A stretch of DNA of 64,000 bases, from assembly GCA_034766995.1 (NCBI GenBank), contig CM068316.1:30092795-30156794 (forward strand), read 5' to 3'. The notes below the pieces were generated by a model, which was not told where the DNA came from, did not search any database, and was given only the letters and a program-made list of their open reading frames with translations. The DNA is from Acanthacorydalis orientalis (taxonomy: Eukaryota; Arthropoda; Insecta; Megaloptera; Corydalidae). A program made the translations under genes and the position numbers. Positions 35,331 to 53,567 of this stretch are shown in pieces (position 1 is the first letter of the stretch; each line of letters starts with the position of its first letter).

Positions 35331-38146
35331 TTATATATAATTGTCATTGAATTTTCATTATTTTGATTTTAAAAGTGTGATCTTCTTTTTATCATTTTTC
35401 ATTTTTAGAAAAAAACAGAGACCTTTATGATTGTATAGCTTATGGAATATGTTAAGAATGATTTTATTTTTCAGAATGATATAAATTGTATAATGAGTAA
35501 AGTACTATGTGAATAAAATTTAAACGATTATAACGATAAAATTTAAAAGCTTTAAACTCTTATATATTTTTCCAAATTAGGTTTAAGATGAGATATCCTG
35601 TATAATGTAATAAAATATAATTGTAATAATTTGCTTTAAATATTCTATACAAATGAACTAGTTATATATCATTGTAGATTATTGTTTAAAAAATATAAAA
35701 TTTTATACTTATAATTGGCAAATTTGTGCTATATATATATATATATATAATACCAATTATATTAACAATGCAAATATAACTGATTATTATACTAATAGAC
35801 ACTGTAGCAAAAATGAATGATTATGCCATCCTAATGTTCTACTAGAGAAAATTTATTTTACGGACACCGGAATGTTAATCACTCTCTTCTTTAAGTCGGA
35901 AAACATTTTTTTTCTGACATAATTCCAATTTAGAACTTTACCCACAATTTATAAATGGTACGTGGCAAATATGAAATATTCCATCAGGATATTTCAAAAA
36001 GAATTTATTATAACAGTAGAATGAGATATTTTAAAGAGAAGTAATGCAAGACTAGAGGAACACCATTATCTAGATAGACTTTTGCTGGAACTGACAAAAA
36101 TAAACTTATAATAGTGATTCTAAATATTAAATTTCTATTTAAATTCTGTCTTTTTGAGTTCAAAAAATTTAAAAACAAAATTTTTTTGAATCAATGTAAG
36201 CGTTTATTGTTTATGATCAAATTATTCGTTATTTCTTAAACGTTATCTCAAAAAGATGTCTTTCATGCCGCGATATATTAATATTAATTTCATTTATTTC
36301 AAGTCATTTTTTTTATTTTCTATGTAATCAATCTATAAAAAAATTTCAGAATTTTTTTTTCATATATCGTCATATAAAAAAATTTTTAGCAATTGGATTT
36401 TTATTATTTATTTCCGTTTTTATACGTGTTTTTCTATAATTTTAGTCAGTTTTAATTAAAATTCTATATAAAAACTGATTGGTTTTTATCGAGATATGGA
36501 CACTATTTGGTGTTTAAATATATTTTTTGTTTTGAAAAATAGTTTTTTTTATAAAAATAAAATGAGTCTTCCTGATATTTTTTAAGGAAAATTAATTTTA
36601 TTTTGTCTACACATATGAATACAAAGAAGAAAAAATATACATCGACCATAAAAAGATCTTATAGAAAATTATTTCACATTATGTAAAGTATACGAAAACA
36701 GTTTAATTTTACAATTGAGTTTTCTATTCACCCCGTATATGATAACGGTTTTTTGATAATTTTTTTTACCTTATCACTTTAACTGTAAGAATATCGCTAT
36801 CAAAATGTAAAAAACATACATCTAAAATTATAAATAATTGTTTATTGAACATTTTTGAACAGAAAATATTGTTGTCATTTGTGTGACGAAACACTAATTC
36901 ATATGTGAAATTGTATTTAGCTACAGCTCCAAAAATATATTGTAACTGTATTAAGTTTAATTTTTATAAAAATTATTATATTTTCCTAAAATATTCATTC
37001 AATTTTATTTATTTTCAATCGAGTTAAGTACAAAATTAATTTAATAAGTTAATTCCGATGAATAATCATCAACCAAATCTCAATGGAATTTCATCCAATA
37101 TATTTGTTAACGTTCTACCATTCATTTGGTTGATCAGTAAATGAAAGCAATTAATTTATCTGCTCGTCTAAATTGTATGTGCATGAAATATTATTCAGTA
37201 TTTTTATTCACAGTTTCAATTTTCATAAGTGTTACAGCACAAGCGATCAATATTTTTGAAAATTAAAATTATAATTTATAATTATGATTCAATGTTTTTT
37301 ATTGCATGTTAATTTTAGTAGCTAACTATTGCAAAATTATACTTATTAAACTCTAATTGTTTATTAACATACTCTTTAAAATTGTTGAAAATTATTTTAA
37401 AAGTAATATATAGTTTTCTATACTAGAATTTAATTTTCTTCAGAAAACTATTAAGATTAAATGTCTATACAACTCTTATGTATAAATGATGATTATTATA
37501 ACTTATTTACACAAGATTTTAAATAAAAAAGAATTTAATTAAGAAACAAAATCTTTGATGATATTTTTAATTTGACAATATATATTGATTAGACGTTTAT
37601 CATCTCATCGTCAATATATGATATTACGGTTGATAAATACAAATAGAAATGAGAATCTAATCAAATATTGATTAAGAAAGTTGATTACTAGTATAGTTTT
37701 TTTAAATGTTAATTCCAATATAATTAGTAACATTTAATTGAAATTAAATTCTTAATTCATCGTAATGAAATGAACATAGTTTCGCAAACTAGTTTATAGT
37801 TTTCTATTTAATGTCTGATTTGCTATAACCTTGACAAAATTCTGTAAAACCTCAAAAAAAGTGTCTGTTGTGGATGTTAAGTTTAAAGTATACAATACCT
37901 GAAACAGAAAATGACGATATCAGAAAATAATACAATGATAGTTTTTATGAAAGAATAATCTGATTTTTTCAATAATTTTTTATTTTTTGTGATTTTTAAT
38001 GAATATTTCAATTTACAATATATTTATTTAATCTTTTTGTAAAAATGACATATATAAATTAAAATTATATGCAAATATTTTAAAATTTAATCAAATTACG
38101 TTACACACACATATATATTTTCACACTTACATATGTAAACTTACAC

Positions 38147-38147
<1 letters not shown>
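35331..38147. other. AT-rich sequence, no gene seen
   Basis: A short (TA)n lies at 35731-35750. Otherwise there are 2.8 kb without arrays, long ORFs or recognisable repeats. Confidence 0.6.

Positions 38148-38204
<57 letters not shown>
38148..38204. repeat. (TA)n array, left of mariner
   Basis: Left part of an array that appears to be split by the mariner at 38205-39469. Confidence 0.95.
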
Positions 38205-38209
<5 letters not shown>

Positions 38210-39462
38210 TTGGAACAAAAATTCGTAGCATTTTCAAGGTGAAAATCAAAGGCTGGGTTTACTTATTTGTACATATATTTATTTTAATACATATATGCCA
38301 TTTTGATCCACCACCTTTCACCATCTTTCACGTAGTTTCATAATTCCGTTCTCCCAGAAGTTGGCACCTTTCTGGGCGATGAATTGATCCAGATGGATTT
38401 CCGAGAAGTGAAGTGTTTTTCATTAGGGAATTCTGTAGGGACCGGAATAAATGGTAATTTGAAGGTGCAAGATCAGGTGAATATGGCGGGTGGGGTAGGA
38501 CGTCCCTGCCAAACCACCAATTTCTGCCGAGTCTGCAGAGACGTGAATTCTAGCGTTGTCTTGGTGGAAAAAGATACTCTTCCGTGTAGACAATTCTGGA
38601 CGCTTTTAATCGATTACTGCCTTTAAATGGTCCACTTGAGCACAATAATTCTTCAAATTTAACGTCTGATTATTTAAAGGAAGCTCGTGATGCACAATAT
38701 CCTTCCAATTCCACCAGATACACAAAATCAACTTCTTCGGATGAAGACCCGCTTTTGGAGTGGATAACGAAGGCTCATTTAGTTTTCTCAAGACATTTTT
38801 CGATCCACATTATTATAGACGATCCATTTTTCACCGTCCATTATTCATCATCTTAGAAACGGAGCCGTTTTGGTTTCTTTTAAGAGATGGAAAATGTGTT
38901 CCATTAACTTTCTCTCATTTAAATTATGAGGTACCCAAACATAGTAGCGATTCACACATCCAAGTCCCCCTAAATGCATTAAAAAACACTCATATGAAAC
39001 ACCTGCAGTATCTCTGCGATGTCTTGTCATGTAATGTTGATTATTTTCAGTAAGTGTTGTAATTTTGTCTTTATCAACAACTGCATAACTACCGGAACCC
39101 TATGAATCCTCTAGGTGGCATTTTCTATCTCTGAACCGAGAGAAACACTTTAGAGCATTACTGCCAGCTACGGCGCCTCCTCCATAAATAACGGATATCT
39201 TTTTTGCTGTTTCTGCAGAGCTTTTTCCTCTCCAAAAATAAAACGCCTTCAAATGACGAAAATGCACCATATATTCCTTCATTTCCAATTTAAAATTTAA
39301 CAGACTTAAAATTAAAAAAAATTGCAAAAAAATTGCAGGCAAAGAAACATTGAAACATTACCTGTCAGAATAACGCTAATGGAGTTATGTCATATAATCG
39401 AACTACGCGCGAAACTGCAATTAATGATATCTATTGGAAAACGCTACGAACTTTTTCTTACA

Positions 39463-39469
<7 letters not shown>
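38205..39469 (-). mobile_element. mariner element inserted in a (TA)n array
   Basis: About 1.26 kb. The left end reads AAATTGGAACAAAAATTCGT and the right end, inverted, AGGTTGTAAGAAAAAGTTCG, both leading into CGTAGC.TTTTC. These are diverged TIRs with one gap. Long TA tracts lie directly against both ends, so the element went into a TA array and the exact target duplication cannot be told from the array. Length fits a full mariner. It is a different family from the one at 9009. Confidence 0.85.
38259..39282 (-). pseudogene. mariner transposase pseudogene, cecropia/irritans-like
   Basis: Start near 39282 (MKEYMVHFRHLKAFYF). Then come RGKSSAETAKKISVIYGGGA, a CFSRFR block, DTAGVSYECFLMHLGGLG and VWVPHNLNERKLME. 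A GEKWIVYNNV block carries the first catalytic Asp as DGEKW. Then PKAGLHPKKLILCIWWNW, HQDNARIHVS (second Asp present) and, in another frame, VLPHPPYSPDLAPSNYHLF. The third catalytic Asp in P-S-D is therefore Asn. The C-terminus ends at TAA 38259-38261. At least four frameshifts and several stops. The subfamily is judged from PKAGLHPKK and LPHPPYSPDLAPS and is tentative. Confidence 0.88.

Positions 39470-39520
<51 letters not shown>
39470..39520. repeat. (TA)n array, right of mariner
   Basis: Right part of the array split by the mariner insertion. Confidence 0.95.
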
Positions 39521-39522
<2 letters not shown>

Positions 39523-39816
39523 CAATTTATAACCAAACAACGACACGAACGATAGCGTATCAAAATATTATTGTACAGTCGTTATCAAAATATCGAAAGA
39601 AATGAAACGTAAAACAATAAACAAGAAATGAACTGATATTCATTACAAGGAAAATGCGTTTTCTTATTCGTACATATTCTATATGTTAAAACCTTTTAAA
39701 TTCTGTTGACTCACATAAAATTGGTTTCTTTTTAATAATACTTCTTATAAGATTTTTACTTTTTTATTAATATATCAAATTACATACGAACACCCATGCA
39801 AATATACATACATACA

Positions 39817-39860
<44 letters not shown>

Positions 39861-41350
39861 ATGACTTTAGTTCCTTCAATACTTAATTCTGAAATTCCTT
39901 AATTTCTACAACAATTATTTTTAGATTATTGACTTTGTAGATGCAATAGTCTGAAAATTGACTAGGTATATGCCAACTTTATGTATTTATACACATAATG
40001 ATTCAACAATTATATGTTATCATTCATATATTTTTTCTTATTATAAAAATCGTAAATTATTTCATGCTTGGACTATATTTCACAGGTTTCGCTGATTAAA
40101 ATTTTATTACTGCCAATGTATCTAAAACCAATGTTGATCAAAATGTATTTGATAAATTTATTTAATTATTAAAATGGAATAAAAACATGTTGATATGAGA
40201 TTAACGACTTTTCATTATAATCGATTATCTTTTTATTTATAAATTACTCAGTAATCACATTTTTTGAATGTTTGCAACATCTTTTCTATTTTTAAGACAC
40301 CAATTCACGTTCTATGTATATTTTTGATTTCTTGATATTAAAATAATATTTAAAATATGTTGTTTACTACAAATTAGACTAAGAAATATTGTAGTTACAC
40401 TTTAATTATATTGTTTTATAAAATGTAGAAAACAGCATTTAATTTTCTATGAGATGCCTAATATTAGATTTTCCTTATTATATAAATGAAGCAAGAAATA
40501 TGCTTTCTAAAGTTGTAGAATAAATTTGATGAATTTTTTACATTTTTCTTCAAATATAAGAAATATTCTCAAGAAATTATTTTATAATAAAAATATAATA
40601 CCATGGAAAATATAATATGTAAATAATGCCATAAGATGTTCATTTTATTTTTAAAAAAATCAGATTTAAAGTTAAATTCTACACCAAAGTGAGGATTATT
40701 TTAAAAACACTAGTTTACTTTATCTGAGGGCCTTATTTTTATTCTGATCAGTTAGTAATCTTAAAGAAATTTTATGCATATTAATTAGTATTTATATCGA
40801 TTTTATTATTTAAAAAATATTTTTTCTACTTCAGAACTAGAAATTTATATAAAATCTGCTTAGATTGCATGAAAAATATTCATTATTTACTTCTAGAACC
40901 TAAAAAATTGGTGAGTTTTAATTACAACTCCTGAAGAAGTAAAAAAGCATTAGAAAAAGGACTGGTCTTATAAGTAAGATTTTTTTATTTTAAGACACTA
41001 TTCAAAGAAATGTACGATACAAAAATTAACGAAATGAATTAGAACATTATTCCTTACCATTTGTATTCTTTACATTTAGCCATTTTTAACCAATCTGTCA
41101 TACATTGAGATCTGTTCATCATTTTTCAGTAGATAAAAATGAAATAGTAATAGAGAATTGGAATATACATTTAAACATTTTTTAACAAATGACTCTTAGA
41201 TAAAAAAGAATAGAAATTGGAAAACTAATTGAGAAATAGAAAAAAAGAGATATAGTGAAAGAAAATGTTTAATTAATAAAAATATGCTAAGGATATTTTT
41301 TCTGTGAAATTTATATGGTGTATTATATTATTATGGTGTCATAAAATTCA

Positions 41351-41398
<48 letters not shown>

Positions 41399-41924
41399 TT
41401 ATTCTAAAATTCACTACAAAAAATATTTATTAACACTTTTTGTTTTGTATGGTTAATAATATATACACATGAATAACCTACTTTTCTTAGTACTGTGTTT
41501 ATTTTGTATTAAACCATTAACAAAGAACAATCTTTATATATTTTGGTATCAAAATCAATGGTAGAATTATATTTTTTATTCAAAATATTTATTTCATAGG
41601 GTTTCTGCATGAAAATTTATTTTATAAATATTCATATACTTGCCTGTGTAAGTGGAAATGTATCTTGCATACAATGGTATATCATTATTTCGAAAAGTTT
41701 AAGTGTTATCAGATATGTTACAAATATCAAATTTATCGTTCGTTTTTTCGTTATATGATATTTGATGACACATTTATTGAATATAAACGATATCTAGTTC
41801 CATTTCGTCTGAAATGGGTTTAAGTAGCTTGTTAACAGAGGAAATCTTACAAGGAAATGAAATTTCTTTCCTAGTTTCTTAAGTATTCTTCTTAAACTTT
41901 CTTCATATAAAATTTCAATTTTGT

Positions 41925-41981
<57 letters not shown>

Positions 41982-42546
41982 TTGTGTATTTTATATATAA
42001 GAGAGTTTCAGTTTTATATATTTATCTGTGTGTTAGATTGGTAATTTATATTATTCCTATTATTTGTTATAATAGGAAAATAATAGTGGAAAGTAAAAAG
42101 TTTCCATCAATTAATACAATGAAGAAAAATAATCCGTTTTTCCATATTCATTTACTTATTTTTTAATGAAAATGAAACGAAACATTAAAAAATGTAAAAA
42201 GTACAAAATACTAATTTATGCTGAAAAAAGCAAATTTTTCTAGTAAATAGAAATGTAGAATATTGTTAAAATAATTAAAAATTTTATTTTAATGCTGTAT
42301 CTACTTTTTATCATTCATTCACTGTTAAGCTGCGTTTAATATTACACTTTATTGTTAATAAGTCTTCATCGAGAGGCATTTAATTTCTTATTACGTGTAA
42401 AAAATAATTTAGTGTCTTGAAATTGAATCAATCATAAATATGTTTTAAATTAAAATATTTTCTAGACGTTTTAGAATTTAAAGTACCACAAAACAATATA
42501 TGTCTCGGCCAAGTAGTCGGCATAACCGTACAACAGTAGTGAACAC
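39521..42546. other. AT-rich sequence with TA arrays, no gene seen
   Basis: (TA)n at 39820-39856, 41359-41395 and 41924-41965, the last passing into (TG)n to 41983. Nothing else recognised. Confidence 0.6.
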
Positions 42547-42547
42547 G

Positions 42548-42807
42548 ATGGCGTCCGAAAAGCAGCATATTATGCATTGCATACTTTTCGCATTCCAGTT
42601 GAAAAAAATGCTGCCGAAGCCGCCGGAATGATTTGTTCAGATTTGGGGGAAGGTGTTGTGACGCATGAAACACGAAAAAATGCTAAAACAGTAGTGGAGG
42701 TCCGAAAATGCATCACGATTTCATCCACTCAAAACCAAAAGGGATTCACCAGTTACTCGAAAAATGAAGCAATTATGCAAAATAATGAGGGATATTTTAT
42801 GGATTGA
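42548..42807 (+). pseudogene. mariner-like transposase, N-terminus joined to C-terminus
   Basis: ATG 42548 opens MASEKQHIMHCILFAFQLKK. A shift in a run of seven A residues then leads to NAAEAAGMICSDLGEGVVTH, the mariner N-terminal helix-turn-helix region (the C-x-x-L-G-E-G block is typical). After about 15 uncertain codons the sequence ends in NNEGYFMD and a stop at 42805-42807. This resembles a mariner C-terminus (x-N-x-G-x-Y-F-x-D). The catalytic domain is missing, so this is an internally deleted copy of a family different from the others. TIRs were not identified. Confidence 0.65.
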
Positions 42808-44528
42808 AATGTATTCCATTTTTGCAAAAATATTCATTTTCTATAAAAAAAATCACCGAATTAATTTGTACTCTTAATGTTTTATGTTATAGTCTCCTGT
42901 AGATAATTATATTCTTTAACTACTTTCTATTTTTTTAAATATATTTTTTTTGGTATGGTAAAAACCAATATATTTACTTGATTTATTGTAAAGTACCATT
43001 TAGAGCATATTTATTTATTTATTAAAAACATACACGGGCACTGCTCATTTCCATATTGTGAAATGATTGTCAATAGTTATAAAAAACTGATATTTATTTG
43101 GTAGTGTAAATATGTCATTAATATTAAATTGAAATTTTTTTTTAATCAAATAACCCCGAACTGTGAATTTTCATTGATTTTTTTTATATAAGTTTCTCTG
43201 GGATTTTTAAACACCTTTTACAAAAATATCATTATAATGAAAAATTAATACTAAATAGAAAAAAGTATTCTAAATTATTAAGAGATGAAGAATGTTATAT
43301 TCGGCGGACAGTTTGCACGTGTTAACATAAAATAAAATTAGTGACTTTAAATCAAGTATGCTACAGAGCAGTTTTATGTATTTAATAAAAACATTATTTA
43401 ATTAATAGTTATAATGAAAACATGGATGGCATAACTATAAATTTTTACACTTTATAGTAATGCTTTTTTGTAAGACTGTGAAATAATGGAAAAATATTTC
43501 TTTTTTATTATATAGAGTTGTCAACGCGTATTAATTATAAAAAAACGTGTAAAAATGAAACATTGAACTTGTGTTGATGGGTTCTCAAAAACATATTTCA
43601 TATATAACAATATTTTTTATTAAACTAATAATCCATTCTCGTCATAGTCACAATTTGAAATATATTTTTATAGTAATTGACTAAATAAGTATAAGCCTTT
43701 ACACATTATATCATTTTGTCACTTATTATACTTCTGTAAAATTTAAATGACTAATTTTAAATTTTGAAACAATATATAAATAGGCACACAAAAATCAATG
43801 AATTGAAGAATATTTTTTTATATGTATACTTATGAATAAGACATTCATGAAAATCTTGAAAATACTTAATGACATCCTAACGTAACAACTTTTTTTATTA
43901 CAGTCCTTTTGATATTTCTATGAAATAATTTTTCTTCGAAAATGTACTACACAGAATTAAAAAAATATAATATTTGTTGTACATAAATATTATTTATATA
44001 CTGAGAAAATAAAATTCAATACAGGTGTGATTGTTAAAAAAGTCCTGGAAAAAAACAACCTCATTAGTCAAAATACGTATTTCTTAGTTATAACGTGGTA
44101 TTAGAAAATATTAACAAACTATTAATTTGCAAACAGTAATACCCATATTATCGATTACAGTATTATTGTAAAGTAGTGCTATATTTGAAGTATATTTTTG
44201 GATTTACTACTTCATTTAATTTTATACGTAAAGATATATTAATAAGGTTTTTATATGGTGCTTTGTTTGGGTGTAAGTGAACATTTTTTCGTTTTTTAAT
44301 GCGACGATTTTTGATACTTTTTTTATGTATGATGATGTATGTATTATGTATGAGTAATAACATCTGTCGTTACGAAAACATCCTCTACTGCAGGTGAAGT
44401 TTAATTAGTTATCTGTTTTAAATTTTAGAAGTGTTAGTCAGTTTTTTAAGTATTTTCAGTGCATCGACATGATTACCGCTAAAATGCATTTAAAACATTG
44501 TATTTTGTATAAATTCTAGAAAATAAAT
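42808..44528. other. AT-rich sequence, no gene seen
   Basis: No arrays, long ORFs or recognisable elements. Short ORFs around 44163-44363 lack motifs. Confidence 0.6.
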
Positions 44529-44529
44529 A

Positions 44530-45451
44530 ATTTAATGATCGCAGCTAGAAACTTATGTGAAGTGTTCGGTGAGGATGTTATAATTGAACGTAAAAGTCAA
44601 AATTGGCTTCAGAAATGTCATTGTGGCGATTTTACTTTGGAAGATTGATCGAGATCTGTCAGACCATTGAAACTGCATAACGACGTACTGAGACATGATT
44701 ACTAAAAATACTTTGATAACGTCAGTAAATATAAGATTTAAAATTAAAAATCATCAAAAGTGCGCTAAAATGCCTAAAAGCTATATGTTTGTATTTCACA
44801 CGAACATAACAAAAAAATTCAAATCATTCTCGACTGGAAAGAAAGCCATTTTAAAATATTTGAGTTACCAATGATGAATAAAGGTTAAATGAAATTAATA
44901 ACGTGACAAAAAACCCGTATGCTTTTTAAAAAATGCTTATATTTTCTCAGGAAAATTAAAGTTTTTAGTTCCAAACCAGTTGTACACAAAAAAAATTGTT
45001 GTCCTCTTGGTAGATTCGCAAATAACCCCTTCACTACGAAAATATGGATTCGTAAAAACTTCGAATGCTGATCAGTATTGTTTACAACTTGAGATATTAA
45101 ACTCATAAATCAAAAAAGACCAATTTTGGCGAATAGAAAACGAGTAGTTTGTCACCATAACAACGTGTTACCTGACATGAAACCAAAATGATTCAGAAAT
45201 TTTTGCCGGGTTAAAATGGAAAAATATTCATAATCTTCCATATCTATAAGATCTTGCAAAATTCGATTCTTACTTATTTATGTTTCTACAAAATATGTTA
45301 AACTAGAGAAAATATATTAACCTTAAGGTGAAAAAATGTCAGTGGACAACTAGTCGCCTTTAAAGACACACCGTTCTACAAAAATGGTATTGATAAGCTA
45401 CCAAATCGATGACAGATCCTCATAAGTAACAGAGGAAATTATAACATAGAT
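44530..45451 (+). pseudogene. highly decayed mariner transposase
   Basis: Reading frames joined by eye give NLMIAARNLCEVFGEDVIIE and NWLQKCHCGDFTLED (helix-turn-helix region), RSVRPLKLHNDVLRHDY, VTNDE where the first catalytic Asp is expected, NNVTK, RPILANRKRVV, then HHNNV at 45153-45167 where relatives have H-H-D-N-A. The second catalytic Asp is therefore Asn. After it come a YLYDLAKFDSYLF-like block for the third Asp region, and FYKNGIDKLPNRW and RGNYNID at the C-terminus. The order spans a whole transposase of about 310 codons with many stops. This is one of the oldest copies here; its TIRs are not recognisable. Confidence 0.7.
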
Positions 45452-50198
<4,747 letters not shown>

Positions 50199-50236
50199 TA
50201 GATGACTAATATTAGATGACTAATATTAGATGACTA
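50199..50236. repeat. 14-bp tandem repeat, about 2.7 copies
   Basis: Unit TAGATGACTAATAT, repeated without change before the last, partial copy. Confidence 0.85.
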
Positions 50237-50439
50237 TAACTATAAATAAAAATCATAAAATATGATTTAAAGCTTAAGTTTGACGATTTTGTTTAAAAAA
50301 TAATTAATACAAGTATTTTAATCATGTCAGGTACTGAAATTGAATCAAAACATTATTGAGATCTTATACATTTTTAATTATATATATATATATATATAAT
50401 TGTAAAGCTCATATTTTGACACACAATAAGTTGTTAAGT

Positions 50440-50545
50440 TACAATAAGTTATCAATGGGTTTAGTTGGACCAAGTATTCAGTCTATTTTCCGAAGTGTTC
50501 ACCATTTTTTCTGAAGCACTTTTCAAAGTTGAAGATACGCAAATC
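50440..50545 (-). pseudogene. possible transposase C-terminal fragment
   Basis: The minus strand reads FEKCFRKNGEHFGK followed by a stop. This resembles the C-terminal x-N-G-x-H-F-E pattern of the transposase group found in the fold-back element at 20048-20806. Only about 30 codons are involved, so it may be chance. Confidence 0.3.
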
Positions 50546-50705
50546 CCTGATGGTATATATAGAATATTTTATAAACGTATAGTTACATATATCAAATCAA
50601 TGCCTACCTAAAATACTTTTATAAGAAACTCATGTATTACTTGTTACTACTTGGTAATATTCAGATTTGAAAACATGAAACCTTATTTTCTCATTTCCCT
50701 TCGCA

Positions 50706-50771
<66 letters not shown>

Positions 50772-51278
50772 AACATACATATATAAGGATCTTTGTGGAA
50801 AAACAACAATGTCAGTATAATTAATAACTTGCTCTAAACTGCTCTCTAATCTGTTCTCAGTGTAATAATTATATATCAAGTTTTGGTTAAAAATGAATAA
50901 AATTTGTCCCACAACCATTGTAAATTTTTGATTTAATAATTATTAGCATATTTTTGACCTAAAAGTCAACTTCTTAAAGAAAGAAAAGCACGTTACACTA
51001 TAGATAAGATAAAGAAAATAATGAAGAAAACTAAACTTTCTACAAACTTACACATCTGGTAAATTATACGATTCTTTTAAAAAGTGCAATACGTACTGAG
51101 ATCGATGTGTTTCGAGTGACTTCTCACAAATGACGTCCATAACAAAACATTTTTTTTCGTATCAAGCATGTTAATTAAACAATTAATAATAATTAAATTT
51201 AATTGGTATTTATGCATATTTGGATATGGGTGCTATCATTCTCTGAGCATTAGGACTGAGAAAGATCTGTACAGAAAA

Positions 51279-51348
<70 letters not shown>

Positions 51349-51570
51349 ATTGATAAAAATTGCTACAATTTACATAATTAGTTTTTAATACATTGCTTAG
51401 TGAAACATACATTAAAACAACTAAGTAGTATGTGTGTTTATTTTTTACAATTATGTTCATTTAAAATAACAGTACAAGTATGTCAGCATTACATATAAAA
51501 CAATAAATAAATTGATTTTATAAATTTATAGTATGAATGATTGAGAATATGAAAAGTCAATAGAAATACT

Positions 51571-51664
<94 letters not shown>

Positions 51665-52076
51665 CCTTTGTGGTGTTGCATGTCAATTTATTCTTATAAT
51701 GTGAATTACTCGCATGATGTTTTTTTCATTATATTCTAGTTATATAAATTGAGTGATTTGAGCACTACCATTTACTGACATTACTGACATTTTTTTGACA
51801 TTTAATAAATAAAAGATAAGATTCTTTCAATTTTTTCGTCAATAAAAGTAATCAATAGCTATTCATTGCGTTTTATTCAACTCTGATTGAGTATTTCATA
51901 TTTTAACCAGACATTTTATTGTTATGATTAGAATCTATATTTTGTTGCTTGCAAGTGAATCGCATTTATAATTTTTAGAAAAAAATATTCTTTTTATTTA
52001 CTTATCTTTTTAAATTTTTATTTTTCTTTAATATAGAGTAACACAAAAATTCCAACTTTTATCTTACATGATCACA
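50546..52076. other. AT-rich sequence with TA arrays, no gene seen
   Basis: (TA)n at 50708-50773 and 51281-51349, and the long pure array at 51573-51662. No coding signal. Confidence 0.6.
51573..51662. repeat. longest uninterrupted (TA)n array
   Basis: About 90 bases, 45 units, without interruption. Confidence 0.97.
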
Positions 52077-52132
52077 TACAAACACACACATACCCTCTCA
52101 CACACATACCCTCTCACACACATACCCTCTCT

Positions 52133-52168
<36 letters not shown>
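52077..52168. repeat. CACACATACCCTCTCA minisatellite with (CA)n(TA)n
   Basis: Three copies of a 16-17 bp unit, then a CA run and a TA run that ends against the next element. Confidence 0.92.
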
Positions 52169-52717
52169 CGCGTCTCAAAATTTACGCGGGACTTTTTTAC
52201 ATGATTTTTTTTACGCGGCAAATTATACCTCTATTTACGCTGCACTTTTTATATCCGGTATTGATTTACGCGATCTCATTTTACGCGGTCAGATAGATTT
52301 CATTTTATATAATTTTTCATTGTATTTATTATATATCAAATTAACCCAAATTCTTACTTGAACGTATAAAAACACGGTAGTGCAGTACAAAACATGCTCA
52401 GGGAGACGTCACATTGTCTTACTAATCATCTTTGTGATTGTAATTTACGAAACCAGAAAATATATTTTCCTAGAAGTTTTAAAAGTACGTAACAAATGTA
52501 TACAAATGACACCGCATATAATTTATCTACTTTTGTTTTCTAAAACGTCATTATTTTTTTTTATGTAAAATAAATATATGTGTTTCTACAACTTTACTAG
52601 CTTTTATTTCCAATATTTTTTCTATTGTACTGACAGGCTCACTTTACGCGATTTTCATACGCGTAAAACGAATCCACGTGGAAAGGATGCTTCACGTAAA
52701 TTGAGGGACGCGTGTAT
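52166..52717. mobile_element. MITE-like element with repeated TTTACGCG motifs
   Basis: Left end ATACGCGTCTCAAAATTTAC. Right end, inverted, ACACGCGTCCCTCAATTTAC. The two form an imperfect TIR of about 25 bp. Next to each end TTTACGCG or a one-base variant recurs: in the left part near 52181, 52210, 52233, 52265 and 52280; in the right part near 52643, and inverted near 52659 and 52694. The middle is AT-rich without coding sequence. CpG is otherwise rare here, so the ends stand out. Similar TTTACGCGG-rich repeats occur in other invertebrate genomes as far as I recall, so the family may be known. The transposase class is unknown. Confidence 0.75.
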
Positions 52718-53567
52718 CTGACTCGGTAATTATATTAAATTAACTCACTGTATATAACAATTATTTATTAGACCTAAAATAATTCACAATATCCTTTAAG
52801 ACTCAACAAGTTAAAATTTATTACATATATAGATAATTTTTTAAAAAAAACATGAGTACAACATATTTATTTACACATTTTAATTTTGATATTCGCATGC
52901 ACTACATTTCGAAAAAGATTTTTTATTCAGATTATTATTGTCTTTTATTTTAACTGTTTTTAATAGTTTCTAATACAAAACTAATAATTAATCACATGAT
53001 ATTTAATTCTGCTTGATTAATTTTATGACTTTACCAATACTTTTAAACTCATTATTTAACTTTGGAATTATATAGCAAATATTTATTATAGTTTTCCATC
53101 ATCATCGTTAGAGATAGATCTTTTTCTGAATATTTTATTAACCAACAGTTCATAATTTACTCATAACAATTTAAATCAGCACAAATTATACTCAGAAAGT
53201 TAAGAAAAATATTTTCGTTTGAGTACATTAGTCATGAATAAATTTGTTTTTTTTTTCTTACTGTATTTATCCTAAACTATTTCATCTTTATGTATCACTT
53301 AGTTTATTCAAGGCCCTTCATAAATAAATTTGTATATTCGCACAATAATATGTAATTACTGCACTTCAAAAAACAATGTTTGTTATATATATTTTTTCAT
53401 TTTTTTAATGAAGAAATAATATGAAGCATCCAAAAGATTTTTTATGAATAGATTTGTAACTTGAAAATGTACATATAGTTTGAAGGTTTCTTAATTCTAA
53501 TTTTATTGAAAATGCAAAATAATTTATATATATATATATATATATATATAACACACTTTTTTACCTA
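52718..53567. other. AT-rich sequence, no gene seen
   Basis: A (TA)n array at 53525-53551 precedes the palindrome. Nothing else recognised. Confidence 0.6.

Noticed and set aside
38384..39053. Plus-strand ORFs of 80 and 97 codons
   Set aside because: They are antisense shadows of the minus-strand mariner transposase.
52077..52150. CRISPR-like spaced repeats
   Set aside because: The 16-17 bp units are contiguous without unique spacers; it is a minisatellite in a eukaryotic sequence.
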